Position numbers and translations under genes: made by a program
Notes under the pieces: generated by a model
Seen by the model: only the letters and a program-made list of their open reading frames with translations
What the model was told of the DNA's origin: nothing
Database searches by the model: none
Shown here: piece by piece, positions 19,574 through 28,012 of the stretch
How positions within the stretch are numbered: the stretch's first letter is position 1
How the letters are laid out: each line of letters starts with the position of its first letter
NCBI RefSeq assembly: GCF_013823285.1
Contig: NZ_PNLV01000018.1
Coordinates: forward strand, 1-34,142
Length of the DNA stretch: 34,142 nucleotides
Reading direction: 5' to 3'
From: Brevundimonas sp.
GTDB lineage: Bacteria > Pseudomonadota > Alphaproteobacteria > Caulobacterales > Caulobacteraceae

Positions 19574-19728
19574 CCCCAGGTTCCTCCCCATCAAATCCGC
19601 GGCGACACACCAGATATGGGGGCTACGGAAAAAGTGATCGCAATATAGCCGTATTCTGACTTGGCGCCGGGCGGCCGGGCCATCATGGTGAAGACCGCTC
19701 CGTCGCCCGAGTCGCATTCGAGAATACC

Positions 19729-20772
19729 ATGAACGCCATCACCCCGATCCGTTCCGATCTGCCCGGTCTGCTGACCGCCTCGGCCGCCTACAAGCCGTTC
19801 CGCTATCCTTGGGCGTTCGACATGTGGAAGAAGCAGCAGCAGGTCCACTGGATGCCCGAAGAGGTGCCGCTGGGCGAGGACTGCAAGGACTGGGCGACCA
19901 GGCTGGACGACGGCGAGCGCAACCTGCTGACCCAGATTTTCCGCTTTTTCACCCAGGCGGACATCGAGGTGCAGGACAACTACATGGAGCGCTACGGCCG
20001 GGTCTTCAAACCGACCGAAGTGAAGATGATGCTGGCCTCCTTCGCCAACATGGAGACCATCCACATCGCGGCCTACGCCCTGCTGCTCGAGACCATCGGC
20101 ATGCCCGAGAGCGAGTTCGGCGCCTTCATGGAATACGAGGCCATGAAGGACAAGCACGACTACATGGGCCAGTTCGGGGTCGACACCGACGCCGATATCG
20201 CCCGCACCCTGGCCATGTTCGGGGGCTTCTCCGAAGGGCTGCAGCTGTTCGCCAGCTTCGCCATGCTGATGAACTTCCCGCGCTTCAACAAGATGAAGGG
20301 CATGGGCCAGATCGTCAGCTGGTCGGTGCGCGACGAGAGCCTGCATTGCGAGGGCATCATCAAGCTGTACCACGCCTTCAACCATGAGACCGGCGCGGTG
20401 ACCAGGGCCGTGGCCGACGACATCGTCGACTGCTGCAAGACCGTGGTGGACATGGAGGACAAGTTCATCGACCTGGCCTTCGAGACCGGGCCGGTGCAGG
20501 GCATGACCCCGGACGACATCAAGAAATACATCCGCTTCATCGCCGACTGGCGCCTGCGCCAGCTCAAGCTGCCCGAGGTCTACGGCGCGACCGAGAACCC
20601 GCTGCCGTGGCTGCAGTCGATGCTGTCGGGGGTCGAGCACGCCAACTTCTTCGAGGCCCGCGCCACCGAATACTCCAAGGCCGCCACCAAGGGCGCCTGG
20701 CACGGCGCCGAAGGTGTGTGGGACTCCTTCGACGCCCTGATGAAGAAGCGCACCGAAGGCGCGGAGGTCTAG
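19729..20772 (+). CDS. nrdB: Ribonucleoside-diphosphate reductase beta subunit
   Basis: FRYPWAFDMWKKQQQVHWMPEEV, diiron ligands in MASFANMETIHIAAYALLLE and SVRDESLHCEG. Confidence 0.96.
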   Translation: MNAITPIRSDLPGLLTASAAYKPFRYPWAFDMWKKQQQVHWMPEEVPLGEDCKDWATRLDDGERNLLTQIFRFFTQADIEVQDNYMERYGRVFKPTEVKMMLASFANMETIHIAAYALLLETIGMPESEFGAFMEYEAMKDKHDYMGQFGVDTDADIARTLAMFGGFSEGLQLFASFAMLMNFPRFNKMKGMGQIVSWSVRDESLHCEGIIKLYHAFNHETGAVTRAVADDIVDCCKTVVDMEDKFIDLAFETGPVQGMTPDDIKKYIRFIADWRLRQLKLPEVYGATENPLPWLQSMLSGVEHANFFEARATEYSKAATKGAWHGAEGVWDSFDALMKKRTEGAEV

Positions 20773-20832
20773 AGCCTGATCGGTTGAGACGGGATCGCGT
20801 CGCGATCCCGCCGATGCCGTGAATCAGGCTCT
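20771..20832. repeat. Compound palindromic intergenic repeat (REP/MITE-like) at nrdB/rsmB convergent ends
   Basis: Outer arms AGAGCCTGAT/ATCAGGCTCT (10 bp perfect) enclosing CGGGATCGCG-T-CGCGATCCCG (21-bp palindrome). Confidence 0.85.
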
Positions 20833-20845
20833 TGCATAATTCCGC

Positions 20846-22132
20846 CTAGGCCCGCTCCAGCCGGGCGACGAAGAAGCCGTCCAGACCGCCGTGTTCGGGC
20901 CACATGGACGGCAGGATGCGCAGCCAGCCCTCTTTCGCCAGGCCCTCGACCGGCGCGCCCACGGTCGCCGGGTCGGCGGCGGCCACACGGAAATCTGCGT
21001 GACGGCGCAGGAAGGCGATGATCTGGCTCTCGCCTTCCTCGCGCTCCAGCGAACAGACGCAATAGACCATCCGTCCGCCGGGCTTCACCCGCGCGGCCGC
21101 GGCGTCCAGCAGGCGGTGCTGCACGTCCGCCAGATCGGCCACGTCGGCGGGCCGGGTGCGGCGCAGGGCCTCGGGATTGCGGCGGTAGGTGCCGGTGGCG
21201 GTGCAGGGGGCGTCCAGAAGCACGGCGTCGAAGGTTCGCCCGTCCTCCCACTCTTCGGCGGGGATCGCGATCGCCTCGGCGGTCAAGCCTGTGCGCTCCA
21301 GGTTCTGGGTCAGGCGGCGCAGGCGGGACTCAGACCGATCGAGCGCCGTGACGGCGGCGCCCGCCGCGGCCAGTTGCAGGGTCTTGCCGCCCGGCGCTGC
21401 GCACATGTCCAGGGCGCTCTCACCCGGCTTCATGTCCAGCAGGCGGGCCGGAACGGCGGCGGCGGCGTCCTGGATCCACCAGCTTCCGTCGGCGAAGCCC
21501 GGCCATTCGGCGATGTCGCCGCGCCGGGTGGTGCGCACCGACCCGCCGGGCAGGACCACGCCCGGCAGCGCCTCTGCGAGGGCCAGGGCGTCCGCGCCGG
21601 GTTTGAGGCTCAGGTCTGTGGCCGGCTCGATCCGCCCGGCCTCCGCCAGGGCGATCAGCGCATCGACGCCGTAGGCCGCCCGCCACCGGGCGGCGATCCA
21701 GTCGGGCAGGTTGGCTTCGGCGGCGGTCTTGTCCGGACCGTCCCGGCCGATGCCGCGCAGCACCGCATTGACCAGACCCTTGTAGGGCCGGGTCTTGACG
21801 TCCCGCTCGGCTAGCTTCACCGCCGAGGACACGGCGGCGAAGTCCGGGGTGTTCAGCACCATGGTCTGGGCCAAAGCCACGCGCAGGATTGTGCGCACCG
21901 CCAGCGGCGGGCCCTTCTTCAGGCGACGGTCCAGGATGGCGTCGATCTCGCCCAGACGGCGCAGGGCGGCCATGGCCACGGCCCGGGCGAAGGCGCGGTC
22001 CTGGGGCGACAGGCCCTTCAGTTCGCGGAAGTTCAGCGCCTCGTCCATGCCGCCGCGTCGCTCCAGTGCGGCGTTCAGCAGCACGCCGGCGGCGATGCGG
22101 GCCTCGATCCCGCCCTCGTTCGTTTCACTCAA
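20846..22132 (-). CDS. rsmB: RsmB/NOP family rRNA cytosine-C5 methyltransferase (TTG start overlapping kup stop)
   Basis: NusB-like N-domain, ALDMCAAPGGKTLQLAA, DAPCTATGTYRRNPE and VYCVCSLEREEGE. Confidence 0.9.
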   Translation of the reverse strand: MSETNEGGIEARIAAGVLLNAALERRGGMDEALNFRELKGLSPQDRAFARAVAMAALRRLGEIDAILDRRLKKGPPLAVRTILRVALAQTMVLNTPDFAAVSSAVKLAERDVKTRPYKGLVNAVLRGIGRDGPDKTAAEANLPDWIAARWRAAYGVDALIALAEAGRIEPATDLSLKPGADALALAEALPGVVLPGGSVRTTRRGDIAEWPGFADGSWWIQDAAAAVPARLLDMKPGESALDMCAAPGGKTLQLAAAGAAVTALDRSESRLRRLTQNLERTGLTAEAIAIPAEEWEDGRTFDAVLLDAPCTATGTYRRNPEALRRTRPADVADLADVQHRLLDAAAARVKPGGRMVYCVCSLEREEGESQIIAFLRRHADFRVAAADPATVGAPVEGLAKEGWLRILPSMWPEHGGLDGFFVARLERA

Positions 22133-24084
22133 ACCGTCACCTGCGTGCCCATCTCGACCACGCGGCCGGCGGGGATATGGAAGAAGTCCGTGGGATTGGC
22201 GGCGTTGCGCATCAGGAACACATACAGCTTGTCCTGCCAGTGCGGCATGTTCTTGCCCGGCGCCGGCGCCACGGAGCGGCGCCCCAGGAAGAAGCTGGTC
22301 GACATGATGTCGAACTTCAGCCCCTGCTTGCGGCACAGGCCTAGGGCCTTGGGCACATTGGGACTCTCCATGAAGCCGTAGTTGATCGTCAGGCGCTTGA
22401 AGTCGTCATTGATGAGCTCGATCTCGATGCGCTTCTCCTTGGACACGCGCGGCCGGTCCAGGGTGCGCACCGTCAGGATGATGTTCTTCTCGTGCAGCAC
22501 CTTGTTGTGCTTGAGATTGTGCATCAGGGCGACCGGCGCCACGTCCGGGTCCGAGGTCAGGAAGATGGCCGTGCCCGGCGCCCGGTACGGCGGGCGGGCG
22601 CCCAGCATCTCGATCAGATCCGCCATGGGCAGGCTGTCCTTGCGGGCCTTGTCGGTCAGCAGCCGGGTGCCCCGCGTCCATGTCCACATGACCAGGACGA
22701 TGGCGCCGCCGATGGCCAGGGGCGCCCAGGCGCCGTCGGGAATCTTCATCAGGTTCGAGCCGAAGAAGGCCAGGTCGATGAGCAGGAACGGAGTCAGCGC
22801 CAGGATGCTGACCACCAGGCTCCGCTTCCACATGTAGCGCACTATGAAGAAGGCCAGCAGGCTGTCCACGAACATGGCCCCCGTGACCGCCACCCCGTAG
22901 GCGCCCGCCAGCTGGGACGAGGTGGGGAACATGGCCAGCAGCAGCAGCACGCCGGCCAGCATCATCATGTTCACCGACGGCACGAAGATCTGGCCGGCCT
23001 GGGTCTCGGAGGTGCGGCGGATGTTCATGCGGGGCAGGAGGCCCAGCTGGACCGCCTGCTGGGTGATGGAGAAGGCGCCGGTGATCACCGCCTGGCTGGC
23101 GATGATGGTGGCCAGGGTGGCCATGATCAGGATGGGCCAGTAGGCCGCCTGGGGCACCATCATCCAGAACAGGTTCTCCACCGCCGCCGGCCGGGACAGG
23201 GCCAGCGCGCCCTGACCCAGATAGTTCAGCATCAGGCAGGGCAGCACCACCGCCAGCCAGCCCAGGCGGATGGGGGCCTTCCCGAAATGGCCCATGTCCG
23301 TATAGAGCGCCTCCGCGCCGGTGACGGCCAGGAACACGCTGCCCAGGATGATGAATCCCAGGAAGCCGTTGTCGATCAGGAACAGCGCGCCGTAGTGGGG
23401 TGACAGGCCCCTCAGAATCGAGGGCTCGCCGACGATGTGCATGAGCCCCAGCCCCGCCAGGATCAGGAACCACACCGTGGTGATCGGGCCGAACGCCTTG
23501 GCCAGCCCGGCCGTGCCGCGCGACTGGACCATGAACAGGGTGATCAGGATGCCCGCGGTGATGGGCAGGACGAAGGGGGTCAGAATCCGGCCGAGGCCCG
23601 GCGCCTCGCGCAAGCCCTCCACCGCTGACAGCACCGACACCGCCGGGGTCAGCACCCCGTCGGCGTAGAACAGGGCCGCCCCGCACAGACCCAGGAAGAA
23701 GATCAGGGTCGAGCGCCGCCCGAAGCTGCGCTGGGCCAGCGACATCAGCGACAGGGTGCCGCCTTCACCCTTGTTGTCCGCCCGCATCAGGAAGATGACA
23801 TACTTGATCGTCACCACCAGGATCAGGGCCCAGAAAATAAGGGACAGGACGCCCAGCACCGCCATCTCGGGCGCGCCCGAGGTGCGGGACAGGGATTCGC
23901 GCATGGCGTAGAGCGGACTGGTGCCGATGTCCCCGAACACCACGCCGATGGCGCCCACCGTCAGGGCGAGCAGAGGCCCGCGCCCGTGGCCGGAGCCGTG
24001 CGATGTCGAATGTTCGGAAGCGCCGTCTGGCGTGGGCGAAGCGGCGGGAGAGGCGCCGTTTTCGCCGGGAACAGTCCCAGCCAT
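22129..24084 (-). CDS. kup: Kup-family potassium transporter
   Basis: GAIGVVFGDIGTSPLYAMRES, ADNKGEGGTLSLMSLAQR and FYADGVLTPAVSVLSAVEGL. Confidence 0.97.
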   Translation of the reverse strand: MAGTVPGENGASPAASPTPDGASEHSTSHGSGHGRGPLLALTVGAIGVVFGDIGTSPLYAMRESLSRTSGAPEMAVLGVLSLIFWALILVVTIKYVIFLMRADNKGEGGTLSLMSLAQRSFGRRSTLIFFLGLCGAALFYADGVLTPAVSVLSAVEGLREAPGLGRILTPFVLPITAGILITLFMVQSRGTAGLAKAFGPITTVWFLILAGLGLMHIVGEPSILRGLSPHYGALFLIDNGFLGFIILGSVFLAVTGAEALYTDMGHFGKAPIRLGWLAVVLPCLMLNYLGQGALALSRPAAVENLFWMMVPQAAYWPILIMATLATIIASQAVITGAFSITQQAVQLGLLPRMNIRRTSETQAGQIFVPSVNMMMLAGVLLLLAMFPTSSQLAGAYGVAVTGAMFVDSLLAFFIVRYMWKRSLVVSILALTPFLLIDLAFFGSNLMKIPDGAWAPLAIGGAIVLVMWTWTRGTRLLTDKARKDSLPMADLIEMLGARPPYRAPGTAIFLTSDPDVAPVALMHNLKHNKVLHEKNIILTVRTLDRPRVSKEKRIEIELINDDFKRLTINYGFMESPNVPKALGLCRKQGLKFDIMSTSFFLGRRSVAPAPGKNMPHWQDKLYVFLMRNAANPTDFFHIPAGRVVEMGTQVTV

Positions 24085-24250
24085 TCATGATCCTCCGGCG
24101 TCGCGGCGGCGACAGCCATCAAAGCGGCGGGGCTTTACGCCCTTTAGGCACCGGGTTCAATCGCGGAGGCTCAATTTTTGTTGCGCCGCACAACGTCGCG
24201 GGTTTGTGAAACCGGGCTTTCCCCCCTATCTGTTGGGACGGAGCCGGACC

Positions 24251-24706
24251 ATGTCAGACAGCCAGAGATTTCCCGTCGCCGCCCACACCCTGGCCTATCT
24301 GGCGCACAAGGGGGCGTTCGACGCCGCCGCCGCCGCGCCTTCCTCGGTCCTGGCGGCCTCCATCCCCACCAATCCGGTGGTCATCCGCCGGGTCACGGCC
24401 ATGCTGGCCCGGGCCGGGCTGATCGCCACGCGGCCCGGCTCCGGCGGCGGCGCCTGGCTGACGCGGCGGCCCGAGACCATCACCCTGGACATGGTGCTCA
24501 AGGCCGTGAACGGCTGCGCCCATCTTGGCTCACCGCCCGCCGGGGCCAAGGGATGCCCCGTGGGCCAGCACATCCCCCGCCAGGTGGCCAAGGCCCTGAC
24601 CGCGGCCGAGGACGCGGCGGCCCACGCCCTGTCGCGCATCACCATCGCCGACCTGCTGGCCCAGAACCCGCCGTCCCTGGCCGGGATCCGGTTGCCCACG
24701 GCGTGA
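24251..24706 (+). CDS. Rrf2-family transcriptional regulator
   Basis: RFPVAAHTLAYLA, SIPTNPVVIRRVTAMLARAGLIATRPGSGGGAWLTRRPETITLDMVLKAV wHTH. Confidence 0.92.
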   Translation: MSDSQRFPVAAHTLAYLAHKGAFDAAAAAPSSVLAASIPTNPVVIRRVTAMLARAGLIATRPGSGGGAWLTRRPETITLDMVLKAVNGCAHLGSPPAGAKGCPVGQHIPRQVAKALTAAEDAAAHALSRITIADLLAQNPPSLAGIRLPTA

Positions 24707-25551
24707 GCGCGCCGACCCCGCGGCCCCTGATGCTGATCACCGGCGCCTCGGCCGGGCTGGGCGAGGGCTTCGCGCGCCTGTATGCGGCCCACGGCTGGGA
24801 CCTCGCCCTGACCGCCCGCCGGGCTGATAGGCTGGATGCCGTTGCCGCCGAGCTGCGCGCCCGTCACGGCGCCCAGGTGCTGACCATCCCTCTCGATCTG
24901 GCCGAACCCGGCGCCCCTGACCGGCTGGTCGACGCGGTGGAGGCCGGGGGCCGCCATGTGGACGGTCTTATCAACAATGCGGGCTACAGCCTGACCGGCG
25001 GCTTCCTGAGCCTGTCGCCGGCCCAGCATGCGGGCATGCTCGCGGTGATGGCCGCAGCCCCTGTCGCCCTGTCCCGCCGGGTGGCGCCGGGAATGGCGGC
25101 GCGCGGCTTCGGGCGCATCCTCAATGTGGCGTCCCTGGCGGGTTTCCTGCCCGCCACTGGGGGCGACACCCTGTACGGCCCGCTCAAGAGCTTCCTGATC
25201 AAGGCGTCCCAGGGCCTGCATCTGGAGCTGAAGCGGACCGGGGTGCACGTCACCGTCCTGTGTCCCGGCTACACCCTGACGGAGTTCCACGACGTCAACG
25301 GTTCACGCGAGGCGGTCAGCCGCGCCTATCCCCGCTGGATGTGGATGGACGCCGAACCTGTCATCCGCGCAGGCTACGAGGCCTGCGAGGCCAACCGGCC
25401 GGTGGAGATTCCCGGCGCCTTCAACCGCTTCATGTCCATCGCCGCGCGCGTCACGCCCACGGGATGGGCGCTGAAGATGGCGGACCGGCACGCGCGGCGT
25501 CTGGCGCGCTTGCCTCAGACCGGCGGCGGCGGACCGAACCTGCCGGCCTGA
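24703..25551 (+). CDS. Short-chain dehydrogenase/reductase (GTG start, GTGA overlap with Rrf2 gene)
   Basis: LITGASAGLGEGFARLYAAHGWDLALTARR, INNAGYSLTGGF and YGPLKSFLIKASQGL. Confidence 0.93.
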   Translation: MSAPTPRPLMLITGASAGLGEGFARLYAAHGWDLALTARRADRLDAVAAELRARHGAQVLTIPLDLAEPGAPDRLVDAVEAGGRHVDGLINNAGYSLTGGFLSLSPAQHAGMLAVMAAAPVALSRRVAPGMAARGFGRILNVASLAGFLPATGGDTLYGPLKSFLIKASQGLHLELKRTGVHVTVLCPGYTLTEFHDVNGSREAVSRAYPRWMWMDAEPVIRAGYEACEANRPVEIPGAFNRFMSIAARVTPTGWALKMADRHARRLARLPQTGGGGPNLPA

Positions 25552-26387
25552 TAATCCTGCACCGCCTGGACGATCTCCTCGCGGGTGTTCATCACGAACG
25601 GCCCGTGGGCGAAGACGGGCTCGCCGATGGGCGCCGCATGGCCCAGCAGGACCACCGCGTCGCTTGAGGCCTCGATGCGCACCGCGTCGCCGTCATCGTT
25701 CAGCGCGGCCAGGTTCCAGGCGGCGACCGGAGAGCCTCCCACCGTCACATCACCCCGGACCCCATAGAAGAAGACGTTCCGCTCCCGGGCGACCGGCGCC
25801 TCGAAGATCCCGCCTGCCTTCAGCCGCACCACCGCCATGTGGATGTCGATCAGGGACTGGATCGGCGCCTCGGTCCCGGCCCAGCGGCCGGACACCGCCT
25901 CGACGGTGACGCGGCCCTCGTCCAGCTCAACCTTTGGAATGTCCGGCGCCTGGAGCCCCACATAGTTGGGCGCCGTCATCTTCAGTCGTGACGGCAGGTT
26001 CACCCACAGCTGCAGGATCTCCATGGGCCCGCCGTCGCGCTTGAAGCTGGCGGGGGACAGTTCGGCGTGGATCAGGCCAGAGCCGGCCGTCATCCACTGC
26101 ACGCCGCCCGGCCCGATGATGCTCTCGCCGCCGCCGCTGTCCGCGTGGGACAGTTCACCGTCCAGAATGAAGGTGACGGTCTCGAAGCCCCTGTGCGGGT
26201 GCGGCCCGAACGGCAGGCCCCGGTTGTTCGGGGCGTAGGTCTGGGGCCCGTGGTGGTTCAGGAACAGGAACGGATCCACCTGCGGCAGGTCCGGTCCCGG
26301 CAGCGGGCGGCGGGTGATCAGATCGCCGATGTCATCCCGCTGGGCGGGGTGCAGGCGGGCGACGGTGCGGGATGTGAGCGCGGTCAT
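25515..26387 (-). CDS. Pirin family protein
   Basis: FLFLNHHGPQ, LPFGPHPHRGFETVTFILDGELSHADSGG and GGVQWMTAGSGLIHAE. Confidence 0.96.
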   Translation of the reverse strand: MTALTSRTVARLHPAQRDDIGDLITRRPLPGPDLPQVDPFLFLNHHGPQTYAPNNRGLPFGPHPHRGFETVTFILDGELSHADSGGGESIIGPGGVQWMTAGSGLIHAELSPASFKRDGGPMEILQLWVNLPSRLKMTAPNYVGLQAPDIPKVELDEGRVTVEAVSGRWAGTEAPIQSLIDIHMAVVRLKAGGIFEAPVARERNVFFYGVRGDVTVGGSPVAAWNLAALNDDGDAVRIEASSDAVVLLGHAAPIGEPVFAHGPFVMNTREEIVQAVQDYQAGRFGPPPPV

Positions 26388-26443
26388 CCGCCACAGATAA
26401 TGTGGCGGATGCGCCCTGACCAGATGTCTTCAGGCGTGAGCGG

Positions 26444-26803
26444 TCAGCGTCCGGCCTTGCGGCGGGCGTAGCGGGCGTCGCGGGCCGCCTTCTGTTCGGC
26501 CTTGGTCAGGGCCTTGCGTTCCTTGCGGGCGCCGCGACGTTCGGCGTCGACGGCCTCCTGGGCTTCCTGGACCTCAGCCTCGCGGGCGGCGGCCTTCTCG
26601 GCGGCCAGACGCTTCTTCTCGGCCTTCTCAGCCTCGTGCTGAGCCCGGATGGCCTCCTTCTCGGCGGCGCGCTTGGCGGCCAGCTTGTCGAACTCGGGGT
26701 CCGGCTGGGCGGGCTTGGGCTTGAAGCCTTCCAGAAGCGCCTTCTTGCGGGCCTGCTGGGCCGCGATGCGGTCGGTGAAGCCGGTTTGTTTCAGATCTCT
26801 CAT
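26444..26803 (-). CDS. DUF6481-like Lys/Arg/Ala-rich protein
   Basis: MRDLKQTGFTDRIAAQQARKKALLEGFKPKPAQPDPEFDKLAAKRAAEKEAIRAQHEAEKAEKKRLAAEKAAAREAE. Confidence 0.75.
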   Translation of the reverse strand: MRDLKQTGFTDRIAAQQARKKALLEGFKPKPAQPDPEFDKLAAKRAAEKEAIRAQHEAEKAEKKRLAAEKAAAREAEVQEAQEAVDAERRGARKERKALTKAEQKAARDARYARRKAGR

Positions 26804-26924
26804 GCGGAGCGAGAATTTCCAGTGCTGCGTGCGGCGCGGTTCTCCGGAATCCGGGGGCGGCGCTCAGGGATGCGCGGGCTAACGCGGAATTGGGGCCGTA
26901 ATCAAGACAACGCGCGAGAAAGAC

Positions 26925-27992
26925 TCAGGCTCCGGCCTTTTGCGCAAAGCCCCAGGCGGCCTCCGACAGGGGGTGAACCTGCGCCGCGGTGGCCACCGCC
27001 TGGGGGCTGGAGGCGGTCCCGTCGCGCACCCGCCCGGCGATCCCCTGGCAGATGGCGGCCAGCCGGAACAGGTTGTAGGCCATCAGCCAGTCCAGGTTGT
27101 CCGGCCGCATGCCGGTGGCGTCGGCGTACCGGTCCACCGTCTCCTCCACCGTGGGAATGCCCAGCGCCTTCAGGTCCGCCCCGCCAACGCCGTTGCGCTG
27201 GCTGGCGGGAATGACCCAGCCGATCAGGTAGTAGGACAGGTCCGCCATGGGATCGCCCAGGGTCGACAGCTCCCAGTCCAGCACCGCCAGAACCTCGGGC
27301 CGGTCGGGCGCCAGAATCATGTTGTCCAGCCGCCAGTCGCCGTGGACGATCCGCGCGGGGCTCTCCGGCGGCAAGCTGTCGGGCAGGAAGGCCATCAGCC
27401 GGTCCATGGCTGGAATGGTCTCGGTCTCCGACGCCGCATACTGTTTGGACCACCGCCCCACCTGCCGCGCGAAATAGTTGCCGGGCCGGCCGTAGTCGCC
27501 CAGGCCCGCCGCCTCGGGATCAATGGCGTGCAGCCGGGCCAGGGCGTCCGTCTGGGCCTCATAGATCGCCCGCCGCTGATCGGGCGCCATGCCCGGCAGC
27601 TTCAGGTCCCACAGGACGCGGCCCTCCACCTTGTCCATCACATAGAACATGGAGCCGATGACCTCCGCGTCCTCGCACAGGGCGTAAGGCCGGGCGACGG
27701 GAAAGCCTTGCTTGGCCAGGGCCGAGATGACCCGGAACTCCCGGTCCACCGCATGGGCAGACGGCAGCAAATTGCCCGGCGGCTTGCGGCGCAGGACATA
27801 GGTGCGGCCCGGGGTGACCAGCTCATAGGTGGGGTTCGACTGCCCGCCCTTGAACTGGTTGACGGTCAGCGGCCCGGCGTAGTCCGCCACGTGGTTCGCC
27901 ATCCAGCGCTCCAGCGCGGCTGTGTCGAAGGCGTGGCGGGGATCGACGGGGCGGGTGCCGGCGAAGGCGGCCTGGGGGTCGGGCGTTTCCAT
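26925..27992 (-). CDS. Phosphotransferase (aminoglycoside phosphotransferase-like, ACAD10/11 kinase-domain type)
   Basis: FKGGQSNPTYELVTPGRTYVLRRKPPGNLLPSAHAVDREFRVI, IVHGDWRLDNMI and AVLDWELSTLGDPMADL. Confidence 0.94.
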   Translation of the reverse strand: METPDPQAAFAGTRPVDPRHAFDTAALERWMANHVADYAGPLTVNQFKGGQSNPTYELVTPGRTYVLRRKPPGNLLPSAHAVDREFRVISALAKQGFPVARPYALCEDAEVIGSMFYVMDKVEGRVLWDLKLPGMAPDQRRAIYEAQTDALARLHAIDPEAAGLGDYGRPGNYFARQVGRWSKQYAASETETIPAMDRLMAFLPDSLPPESPARIVHGDWRLDNMILAPDRPEVLAVLDWELSTLGDPMADLSYYLIGWVIPASQRNGVGGADLKALGIPTVEETVDRYADATGMRPDNLDWLMAYNLFRLAAICQGIAGRVRDGTASSPQAVATAAQVHPLSEAAWGFAQKAGA

Positions 27993-28012
27993 GGTTTCTT
28001 CTTTGCTTGGGA

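Noticed and set aside
22406-23686. 426-aa and 303-aa ORFs overlapping kup in other frames or strands
   Set aside because: Gly/Arg/His/Pro-rich out-of-frame translations typical of shadow ORFs; kup fully explains the region.
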